This document shows, in pieces, positions 1 to 5,741 of a stretch of 7,836 bases of DNA. Position numbers and translations under genes: made by a program. Numbering within the stretch: position 1 is the stretch's first letter; the number at the start of each line of letters is the position of its first letter. Below the pieces are notes generated by a model, which was given only the letters and a program-made list of their open reading frames with translations, made no database searches and was not told where the DNA came from. The stretch comes from Bacillota bacterium (GTDB lineage: Bacteria; Bacillota; Clostridia; Clostridiales; Clostridiaceae): assembly GCA_021779235.1 (NCBI GenBank), contig JAJYBA010000067.1, forward strand, positions 1 to 7,836, written 5' to 3'.

Positions 1-564
1 AACATATTGAAATACTTTATCTAATCTCTTAAGTCTCTCCATTTGGTTACTCTCTGCTTCTTTCGAATACACACCCTTTGGCATATACCGAAGTAATATA
101 CCAGCCAAATCATATAATCTTCCCTTTAAGAAAAGCTTGTACCCTTCTTTGCCTTCACTATACTCTTTAATTAATTCTTGTATTTGTCTCTCCATTAACG
201 CATGTATTTCTGTTCCAGCAGTGAGATGCATAGATTGGTTGAAGGTGGGCCTAATAGCTCTGGTATCCTGATTTCCAGAGAGGAAAGTATCATAAATAGA
301 CATCCTAAATTGGATTACTGCTCTTGTACTTAATTCCATTTCCTCAAAAAAGCAATGTACTGCACCTGAGCCTATAAACAATATATCTCCCATGGCTAAA
401 CTATATATATCATTGCTAATACCTACCTTAACTCGGCCCTCTACTAGATATATAATTTCAATATCTTCATGCCAATGATGAGGAGTGCTTACGTATCCTT
501 CATTAAAAAATAGTCTAAAAGGAAAGTCTGGTTCTAATATTGTTTTTTCAAAGCTACCTTGCAT
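1..564 (-). CDS. AraC-family transcriptional regulator, N-terminal part (3' end beyond window)
   Basis: The frame opens at ATG 562-564 behind a purine-rich ribosome site (TAGGGGGAA, about 571-579) and stays open for 188 codons to position 1. The protein begins MQGSFEKTILEPDFPFRLFF. Residues about 10-90 look like the cupin sensing domain of AraC regulators: the HHWHEDIEIIYLVEG stretch (29-43) carries the histidine cluster and the 'expect nothing but an effector at home' beta strands, followed by MGDILFIGSGAVHCF (58-72). Residues about 115-165 are helical, as in the AraC dimerisation/linker region, and the visible end RLKRLDKVFQYV (177-188) is the usual lead-in to the first helix of the C-terminal double helix-turn-helix, which is not in the window. 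From its position just downstream of a sugar operon I infer that it senses a sugar and activates that operon. Family call is firm; ligand is unknown. Confidence 0.93.
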   Translation of the reverse strand, partial: MQGSFEKTILEPDFPFRLFFNEGYVSTPHHWHEDIEIIYLVEGRVKVGISNDIYSLAMGDILFIGSGAVHCFFEEMELSTRAVIQFRMSIYDTFLSGNQDTRAIRPTFNQSMHLTAGTEIHALMERQIQELIKEYSEGKEGYKLFLKGRLYDLAGILLRYMPKGVYSKEAESNQMERLKRLDKVFQYV

Positions 565-588
565 AATATCTTCCCCCTAAAGCCTTCT

Positions 589-602
589 CTTTTGAACAAA
601 AG
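589..602. promoter_or_regulatory. Short inverted repeat upstream of the AraC gene
   Basis: CTTTTG and CAAAAG arms flank a 2-base centre, about ten bases upstream of the ribosome site of the AraC-family gene. It could be a small operator or a 5' leader hairpin in the regulator's mRNA. Six-base A/T-rich arms arise easily by chance in DNA of this composition, and no convincing -10/-35 pair was found next to it. Confidence 0.2.
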
Positions 603-608
603 TTTTTA

Positions 609-648
609 CATCAAAATAGGTATACAAGCATTTACTCGTATACCTATT
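609..648 (-). terminator. Hairpin at the end of the sugar operon, probable Rho-independent terminator
   Basis: Eleven perfectly complementary bases (AATAGGTATAC at 615-625, GTATACCTATT at 638-648) start 12 bases after the stop codon at 660-662. Read as minus-strand RNA the stem grows to 14 pairs, through one G-U wobble plus two normal pairs, closing a 6-base loop. On the plus strand the wobble would be an A-C mismatch, so the structure favours the minus-strand transcript. The stem runs directly into a short U run (TTTT), then GATG, so the U tract is weak. Termination may be partial, which would let some transcripts continue into the AraC-family gene 51 bases downstream. The symmetric core GGTATAC/GTATACC could also be a protein-binding site. 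Confidence 0.6.
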
Positions 649-659
649 AATACTTTCTT

Positions 660-1688
660 CTATAATGTTATCTTAACTCTTTTTTTACCAGATTCATAGA
701 TGCTACATATCATTTTTTGTGTTTTTATAGCTTCTTCCCCAGTAATATCTGGCTGAAGACCTGTACTAAGTGAAGAATAATAATTTTTTATTTGCTTTGA
801 ATGACTTACGCCCCAATAGCCTTTAGCTCCATTACCATAGTTAAAGGTTTCAGAAGTATTATTATCAGCAATAAACTCCCTACCATCCTTTAGCTTTACA
901 TGAGCTTTATCTCCTACCATTGTCACTATTCCTTTTTCACAATGAAGCTCAATTTCCACTGGTGAATCATAGGTATAGTAATTAATTGCATGAAAAGCAG
1001 TAACTACACCATTTTTGTATTTTATAACTCCCTCTGCAGAGTCTTCTACCTCGATTATTTCATGAGCTCTGTTGCTTATGTTTGCATCAATATACTCTAT
1101 ATCACTGTCAACAAACCACCTCATTAAATCCATAGTGTGAATAGCTTGATCTATGATAACTCCGCCACCCTCCATGTCCCAGGTACCCTTCCAATCACTT
1201 TGACTATAATATTCATCAGACCTATTCCAAGTAACTTCAAGTTTACCTGATAATATCTTGCCTAGTTCTCCGGATTCTAGGGTGTTTTTTATTAGTTGAG
1301 ACCCTGGATTGTATCTATTTTGAAATATGACCCCAAGGGTAACTTTATTATCCTTAGCCGCCTTTATCATAGCTTCTGCATCCTCAAGTTTAATGGACAT
1401 TGGCTTTTCAGTAAGAACATGTTTGCGAAGATTTGCAGCGTATATGGCAACCTCAGCATGCAAATAGTGAGGAAGACATATATGCAGCACATCTATTTCT
1501 TCCTTTGAAAGCATCTCTTTATAATCTATATAGAAGTTACAATCATATTGCTTTGCTTTTTCCTTGGCCCTTGCTTCCTTAATATCGCAGACTGCAACAA
1601 TCTTCGTATTTTCTAAGGCTTTTACGGACTCTGCATGCATTGGAAATATATTTCCACATCCAATAATAGCTACTTTGAATATTTTCAT
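660..1688 (-). CDS. Gfo/Idh/MocA family NAD(P)-dependent oxidoreductase (second of two in operon)
   Basis: A 342-residue cytosolic protein, a normal family length. The N-terminal Rossmann fold shows VAIIGCGNIFPMHAES (6-21) with the GxGxx dinucleotide loop, and an aspartate (D35 in VAVCDI) at the end of strand two, which usually means NAD preference. The family EKP motif is at 94-96, FQNRYNP at 122-128, and the substrate-domain signature GGGVIIDQAIHTMDL at 174-188 supplies the likely catalytic D180 and H184. Family members oxidise or reduce a hydroxyl or keto group of sugars, inositols or glycosides. The start is fixed by AGGAGA at 1696-1701; the gene begins 21 bases after the preceding isomerase-like gene, so the two are almost certainly co-transcribed. 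It is clearly diverged from the other oxidoreductase in the operon, so the two likely act on different intermediates or in opposite directions. The substrate cannot be read from sequence. Confidence 0.92.
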   Translation of the reverse strand: MKIFKVAIIGCGNIFPMHAESVKALENTKIVAVCDIKEARAKEKAKQYDCNFYIDYKEMLSKEEIDVLHICLPHYLHAEVAIYAANLRKHVLTEKPMSIKLEDAEAMIKAAKDNKVTLGVIFQNRYNPGSQLIKNTLESGELGKILSGKLEVTWNRSDEYYSQSDWKGTWDMEGGGVIIDQAIHTMDLMRWFVDSDIEYIDANISNRAHEIIEVEDSAEGVIKYKNGVVTAFHAINYYTYDSPVEIELHCEKGIVTMVGDKAHVKLKDGREFIADNNTSETFNYGNGAKGYWGVSHSKQIKNYYSSLSTGLQPDITGEEAIKTQKMICSIYESGKKRVKITL

Positions 1689-1709
1689 CTTTTCATCTCC
1701 TAACTAAGA

Positions 1710-2633
1710 CTATACCAATTTGCTTAAGTATTCTATTCCAATCTTTAATCCCTGCTTTACCTTTTCTTCACTGCCTTCATAAAGTGGATCTTCATGTTCT
1801 ATACTTATTACTCCCTCATAGCCTATTTCATGTAATTCTGAAATAAATCTTTTCCAATTAATCTGTCCAAGCCCTGGCATTTTAGGCACCCAGTAACCAG
1901 AATCCTCATGACTTTTATTTAATTGTTTATTAAACACACCATATTGTTTTAGTTTATCCTCAAACACCTCTGTATCCTTAGCATGAACATGGAATATCCT
2001 ATCTTTAAATTCTTTAATTGGATCAATATAATCTATAAGCATACCAATTAAATGAGACGGATCATAATTTAACCCAAAATTCTTATTGGGAACTCTTTTA
2101 AACATTTCTCTCCAAAGTTCAGGGGTGAAAGAAATGGTTCCTGGAAGGCCTTCGACTTGCCATCCAACCATATGGCAGTTTTCAATCATCACTTTTATTC
2201 CTTTTCTTTCAGCATAAGTTACCAAATCGCTAAATACAACTTGAAATTCAATAAAATTTTCTTCTAATGATTTATCTATATTTCTTCCTATAAAGGTTCC
2301 AACCGCAGGCACCCCTAGGAGCACTGCTGCATCAACACACTTTTTAAAGTGATTGTTTATAAAGCTTCTCTTTTCAAGGTCTCTATCTAAATTGTTATCA
2401 TAATAAGCAAGAGAAGAAATACTTAATCCATACTCCTTAAAATATTCTTTTATTTCCTTTGCTTCTTCTGCTGTAAAATTCGCCACATCTATTTCACTGC
2501 CTGAATAATCTCTACTATTAGTCCTTGGCCAACATGAAAGTTCTAAAGCTTTAAAACCTTGCTCACTTGCCCATTTTGCTTTTTCCTTAAGTGGTATACC
2601 TCCAAGACATCCTGTTAAAAATCCTAAATACAT
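1710..2633 (-). CDS. Sugar phosphate isomerase/epimerase-like TIM barrel (AP endonuclease 2 superfamily)
   Basis: 307 residues, typical for the xylose-isomerase-like TIM-barrel superfamily that includes inosose dehydratase, tagatose/psicose 3-epimerases, inositol isomerases and 3-keto-glycoside-cleaving enzymes. The barrel starts at once (MYLGFLTGCLGGIPLKEKAK; GFKALELSCW at 26-35). The expected divalent-metal ligands are all present: E151 in VMIENCH, D191 in NYDPSH (with H194), H217 in FHVHAKD, and E279 in ISIEHEDP. No signal peptide is seen, so it is cytosolic. The start has a good ribosome site (AAGGAAGGG, about 2641-2649), 40 bases after the first oxidoreductase; the second follows 21 bases after its stop. 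Being enclosed by two Gfo/Idh/MocA dehydrogenases suggests it processes a keto-sugar made by one of them. It is not a DNA-repair endonuclease IV: it is a metabolic relative. The exact reaction (isomerase, epimerase, dehydratase or lyase) is open. Confidence 0.88.
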   Translation of the reverse strand: MYLGFLTGCLGGIPLKEKAKWASEQGFKALELSCWPRTNSRDYSGSEIDVANFTAEEAKEIKEYFKEYGLSISSLAYYDNNLDRDLEKRSFINNHFKKCVDAAVLLGVPAVGTFIGRNIDKSLEENFIEFQVVFSDLVTYAERKGIKVMIENCHMVGWQVEGLPGTISFTPELWREMFKRVPNKNFGLNYDPSHLIGMLIDYIDPIKEFKDRIFHVHAKDTEVFEDKLKQYGVFNKQLNKSHEDSGYWVPKMPGLGQINWKRFISELHEIGYEGVISIEHEDPLYEGSEEKVKQGLKIGIEYLSKLV

Positions 2634-2673
2634 ATTAACACCCTTCCTTAAGCATTTTTTTAAATTATTTATG

Positions 2674-3774
2674 CTATTTATTTAAGTAAACTGGTTTTCC
2701 AGTTTTAGAAGACTCATATATTGCTTCAAGTATTTCAGTAACTACCAAAGCTTGCTCTGGTGTTACTACTGGTTCTTTATCCTTTAATATACAATCTATC
2801 CACTGTCTTGCTTCAAACTCTGCTGGGTCCTCAGAATCTCCTTCATAGAAAGCCACTCCGCCAGAACCAAAATCAATTTTAGTTTCATAGAGCCTGCTTA
2901 AATTTTCACCATTTAACCTAAGACCATCCTTCATATCAGCTCCACCCTCTGTTCCACAAAGGGTTGTCTGAGCTTCGCCAACTTCAAGAGTATTTAAGGC
3001 CCAACTTGATTCTAAAATTATAGTTGCTCCATTTTCCATGGTGATAAATCCAAAAGCAGAATCTTCTACAGTAAATTTTTCTGGTTCCCAAGGTCCCCAG
3101 GCATTTGCAGCGTTTTCCTTACTGCTAAGCTTATGATATACATTTCCAACCACATATTTAGGTTTATAATTATCTAACATCCATAGTGTTAAATCTAAAG
3201 AATGAGTTCCAATATCTATCAAAGGACCTCCACCTTGTTCAAATTCATTAAGAAACACTCCCCAAGTTGGAACTGCTCTTCTTCTTATTGCATGTGCTTT
3301 TGCGAAATATATATCACCTAGAGTTCCATTTTCACAGGTTTTTTTAAGATATCTTGAGTCTCCTCTAAAGCGATTCTGATAACCTATAGTCAGTTTTTTA
3401 CCTGTGCGTTTAGCTGCTTCAAGCATAACTCTCGCTTCGCCTGATGTCTTTGCCATTGGTTTTTCACACATTACATGCTTACCAGCCTCTAATACATCCA
3501 CAGTAATAAAGCTATGTGATCTATTAGGTGTACATACATGAACTACGTCTATACTTTCATCTAATAATAGCTCTTTATAGTCTACATATACCTTTGCATT
3601 TTCGCTTCCAAATTCACTAGCTGCTTTTTCTGCTTTTTCCTTGTCAATATCACAAAAGGCAACCATCTCCACCTCAGCTATTTTAGCTAAACTAGGCATG
3701 TGCTTTCCATTTGCAATGCCTCCACAGCCAATTATTGCAACCTTCAATTTCTTTACTTCATCTATCTTCTCCAT
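2674..3774 (-). CDS. Gfo/Idh/MocA family NAD(P)-dependent oxidoreductase (first gene of operon)
   Basis: 366 residues. A ten-residue charged extension precedes the Rossmann strand KVAIIGCGGIANGKHMPSL (11-29) with its GxGxx loop; D42 in VAFCDIDKEKA suggests NAD binding. Motifs in order are CTPNRSH (81-87), CEKPMAKTSGEA (103-114, holding the EKP motif), YQNRFRGDS (132-140), and GGGPLIDIGTHSLDLTLW (181-198), giving the likely catalytic D187 and H191. The C-terminal beta sheet domain carries VEDSAFGFI (236-244), a strand typical of the family. The start is set by GGGAGG about ten bases upstream (near 3786-3791). As promoter-proximal gene it probably does the first oxidation of the pathway, but that order is inference. 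Downstream are the TIM-barrel enzyme (40-base gap) and a second, shorter oxidoreductase. Family certain; substrate unknown. Confidence 0.92.
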   Translation of the reverse strand: MEKIDEVKKLKVAIIGCGGIANGKHMPSLAKIAEVEMVAFCDIDKEKAEKAASEFGSENAKVYVDYKELLLDESIDVVHVCTPNRSHSFITVDVLEAGKHVMCEKPMAKTSGEARVMLEAAKRTGKKLTIGYQNRFRGDSRYLKKTCENGTLGDIYFAKAHAIRRRAVPTWGVFLNEFEQGGGPLIDIGTHSLDLTLWMLDNYKPKYVVGNVYHKLSSKENAANAWGPWEPEKFTVEDSAFGFITMENGATIILESSWALNTLEVGEAQTTLCGTEGGADMKDGLRLNGENLSRLYETKIDFGSGGVAFYEGDSEDPAEFEARQWIDCILKDKEPVVTPEQALVVTEILEAIYESSKTGKPVYLNK

Positions 3775-3839
3775 TGCTTACAAACCTCCCTCAGTTTTCT
3801 ATATAAATTTTTAATAAATGTTTACCTTTACATCTAGAA

Positions 3840-3860
3840 TTCTATAATATAATTGTAGAA
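3840..3860. promoter_or_regulatory. Imperfect 21-base palindrome over the operon's -10 region
   Basis: Arms TTCTA and TAGAA at the ends continue inward with AAT/ATT; 8 of 10 base pairs about the centre at 3850 match. On the minus strand it contains -10-like TATATT (rc of 3846-3851) or TATTAT (rc of 3844-3849), placed 66-75 bases before the first oxidoreductase's ATG. Next to it, TAGAATTCTA (3835-3844) is a second, perfect 10-base palindrome. A repressor bound here would block the promoter. There is no good -35 hexamer 17 bases upstream (CTATGG), as expected for an activator-dependent promoter. A/T-rich palindromes form easily at -10 elements, so an operator role is uncertain. Confidence 0.4.
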
Positions 3861-3864
3861 ATTA

Positions 3865-3902
3865 CTCCCCATAGATTGCTAACATCTTCTCAAATATTGC
3901 TA
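3865..3902 (-). promoter_or_regulatory. Tandem direct repeat with 21-base period, candidate AraC-family activator site
   Basis: Two 17-base minus-strand elements, TAGCAATATTTGAGAAG (3902 to 3886) and TAGCAATCTATGGGGAG (3881 to 3865), share 13 of 17 bases, including a perfect TAGCAAT. They start exactly 21 bases apart, about two helical turns, so both present the same face of the DNA. Known AraC sites are 17-base direct half-sites with a 21-base period; E. coli AraC half-sites also begin TAGC. The promoter-proximal copy covers the -35 position for a -10 at 3846-3851, the class II activator layout. Together with the AraC-family gene at the end of the operon this makes a coherent regulatory circuit. 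The binding protein is inferred. Confidence 0.6.
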
Positions 3903-3933
3903 TTTCGTCACTTTCAACCTGTTTAGTAAGCTA

Positions 3934-3977
3934 CAAAAAAATAAACTTCAGAAGGAGTTTATTTTTCCTTCTGAAGT
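3934..3977 (-). terminator. Rho-independent terminator of the membrane-protein gene
   Basis: Eleven perfect pairs (ACTTCAGAAGG at 3945-3955 with CCTTCTGAAGT at 3967-3977) enclose an 11-base A/T-rich loop. In minus-strand RNA the stem is followed immediately by TTATTTTTTT, a strong U tract. It lies 32 bases after the stop codon at 4009. On the plus strand no U run follows, so it is directional. It insulates the kinase/membrane-protein block from the sugar operon promoter, whose control repeats start 32 bases further on. Confidence 0.93.
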
Positions 3978-4008
3978 CATTTAAATTCATAATTTTGTTT
4001 TTCGTCTT

Positions 4009-5694
4009 TTATTTAAGATTACTATTCTTAAAAGCAACTGTGGAAACTACATTACTATCTTTAATATCAAGATACTTTATTTCTACTTCATCATTTTCCT
4101 TTGTTAACACTATATCAATTCCTGCAGATTTAGAAACCATGAATATAGTATTGTTTCCTATTAGTTTCACATAGAAAATAGTATTTCCTCCCTCTGTTAC
4201 AGGGTTTATTCTTAAAACTTTACCACTTATAAGCTTTTCTTCAGCCTTTACGCTATTGGCATTTTTGTTTGAAGCATCATTTATTTTCCCATAGGATATA
4301 GCATTCTTGAAACTTTCTATTGCTGCATCTTTAGATTCTTCAAGTACTACATAACTATTTTTAGCAGCTACAATTCCAATTTTCACTATAGCTCCATCAT
4401 TTTTGTTAACTACAGGAACAACCCATGCCTCTGAACCAAAAATATTGTAAAATAATGGTTGAACTGGAGCCCAGTTAGCTTTATCTGCGCCTAGAGCTTT
4501 ATCCACAGCATTCATAGCTCCTTTTCCATTTATATACCCTGGGGTCTTATAATAAATCATTTTACCACTTCTCATATCCATCATAGAATATCCCGTCATT
4601 GTAGTAGAATCATTAGAGGTATTAGTATGATCCGTAAACCACTTCATTTTACCGTCAGTATCTATAACTCCGGTAACTTCCACTGAATTAACCTTAAGAC
4701 CTTGGACATTTGTTTCTGCCTGCCAAGTTGTAGGTATATGAATTCCTTTTTTCGCTATAAATTTGTTTAAAAGTCCATTCTGAAGAGTTCCAAAGTACTC
4801 ATTATATAATTCAGCAATATCTGAAGGATGAACTTCATCAACCCACGCTGGCACTTTGTCTACTTTATAATCTACAACCTTAGCATCCTTAAAAGAATAA
4901 AGTAACACACCATCAATCACCGGAAATTTTCTTCCAAATTTATAATGACCATAGCTTCCTACATAATAAGGATTGCCTTCATCATCTAGTTCTACGTTAG
5001 CCTGAAAAAGAATTGATGATGGTTTTTGCTGCCTTAAATATCTTTCTAAATCTTTTCCCAGTAAAAGTGATTCTGCTATTTTTGATGGTACACTAATTAC
5101 TTTTGCCTCTTCGGGTTTTTCTGCCGACACGTATATTGCACCCGGAATTTCGCTATTTGTAAGAGCCCTAAAAAATCCATCTACCTCTATAGGTGCAACA
5201 TATGCGGCTCCTTCCTTTGTCATAGTAATTCCTAGCTTTCCTATACTATAAATACTTGGATTTGGAAGAGTCCCAAGCATTTTTTGCATTTCATAATAAG
5301 CAGTTTCTGGTGATATAACTATTATGTGGTTTGCATCAGCTTTTAAAACACCTTCACTACTTTCCACTACCGACACTGAAGTTGCAAGTTTACTAGCTCC
5401 TGCAGTAATAAAGGGATATAAACTATATCCAATACTTAAAAAGAAAAGTACACACATTGCACCAGCAAATTTTCCTTTATTCTTATCTTTTGACCCTAAG
5501 GATAAACCCATCTGAAAAATAGCTGGTACCCATAAAGCTGCCATGATAAAGTAGATACTTCTATCAACGCACACTACATAAAATAAAAACCAACTGAATA
5601 TAAGCCCTGTTATCCCTCTTAAAATCTGTTCATTTAAATATTCCTTCTTTAAGCTTGGCTTAAAAAAGAGCAGTATCATTATAATATAATACAT
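4009..5694 (-). CDS. Membrane-anchored protein with large extracytoplasmic domain, function unknown
   Basis: I do not recognise this 561-residue protein with confidence. The start is fixed by a perfect AGGAGG (5701-5706) six bases before ATG. The N-terminus holds a short hydrophobic run (about 2-11) and three probable membrane segments (about 26-44, 46-66, 78-97), with a lysine-rich stretch DKNKGK (70-75) likely cytosolic. The remaining about 460 residues are polar and mixed alpha/beta, probably outside the membrane. The middle has KFPVIDGVLLYSFKDAKVV (256-274) and VPAWVDEVHPSDIAELYNEY (281-300). TMTGYSMMDMRSGKMIYYKT (365-384), PLFYNIFG (413-420) and GAIVKIGIVAAKNSYVV (434-450) recall repeated beta-hairpin modules seen in large uncharacterised membrane proteins. 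An Asn/Lys/Ala-rich linker (about 471-487) leads to a final strand-rich domain (488-561). It follows the histidine kinase by 47 bases and ends at its own terminator. No cell-wall anchor or catalytic motif is visible. Confidence 0.8.
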   Translation of the reverse strand: MYYIIMILLFFKPSLKKEYLNEQILRGITGLIFSWFLFYVVCVDRSIYFIMAALWVPAIFQMGLSLGSKDKNKGKFAGAMCVLFFLSIGYSLYPFITAGASKLATSVSVVESSEGVLKADANHIIVISPETAYYEMQKMLGTLPNPSIYSIGKLGITMTKEGAAYVAPIEVDGFFRALTNSEIPGAIYVSAEKPEEAKVISVPSKIAESLLLGKDLERYLRQQKPSSILFQANVELDDEGNPYYVGSYGHYKFGRKFPVIDGVLLYSFKDAKVVDYKVDKVPAWVDEVHPSDIAELYNEYFGTLQNGLLNKFIAKKGIHIPTTWQAETNVQGLKVNSVEVTGVIDTDGKMKWFTDHTNTSNDSTTMTGYSMMDMRSGKMIYYKTPGYINGKGAMNAVDKALGADKANWAPVQPLFYNIFGSEAWVVPVVNKNDGAIVKIGIVAAKNSYVVLEESKDAAIESFKNAISYGKINDASNKNANSVKAEEKLISGKVLRINPVTEGGNTIFYVKLIGNNTIFMVSKSAGIDIVLTKENDEVEIKYLDIKDSNVVSTVAFKNSNLK

Positions 5695-5716
5695 AAAATT
5701 CCTCCTGTTTATCTTT

Positions 5717-5740
5717 TTATGTTTTAATTATACAACATAA
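5717..5740 (-). promoter_or_regulatory. Inverted repeat with -10-like TATAAT before the membrane-protein gene
   Basis: Arms TTATGTT and AACATAA are perfect over seven bases with a 10-base centre that contains TATAAT in the minus-strand sense (5727-5732), about 33 bases before the ATG at 5694. It fills most of the 47-base gap after the kinase stop codon. No good -35 element sits 16-18 bases upstream, and the repeat is not followed by a U run, so it is not a terminator. It could be a weak secondary promoter with an operator, or chance in A/T-rich DNA. Confidence 0.3.
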
Positions 5741-5741
5741 T

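Noticed and set aside
1296..1508. Plus-strand reading frames of 63-77 codons inside the minus-strand genes (also near 5324-5515, 6067-6300 and 7032-7229)
   Set aside because: Each lies fully within a well-supported gene on the other strand and shows no recognisable domain.
1710..2633. DNA-repair endonuclease IV as identity of the TIM-barrel protein
   Set aside because: The shared fold and metal ligands explain the similarity, but the short single-domain layout and its place between two sugar dehydrogenases fit the metabolic branch.
2651..2675. Possible hairpin AGCAT/ATGCT between the first oxidoreductase and the TIM-barrel gene
   Set aside because: Only five A/T-rich pairs with a 15-base loop, overlapping the stop codon and without a U run; the genes are more likely co-transcribed.
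3843..3848. Perfect TATAAT on the plus strand
   Set aside because: No plus-strand gene exists anywhere in the window; the match follows from the symmetry of the palindrome there.
3862..3930. Minus-strand open stretch of 22 codons ending in TAA (LTKQVESDEIAIFEKMLAIYGE) that looks protein-like, possible gene remnant or leader peptide
   Set aside because: It is bounded by an in-frame TAG at 3931-3933, its only ATG would give 7 residues without a ribosome site, and the stretch is better explained by the tandem control repeats.
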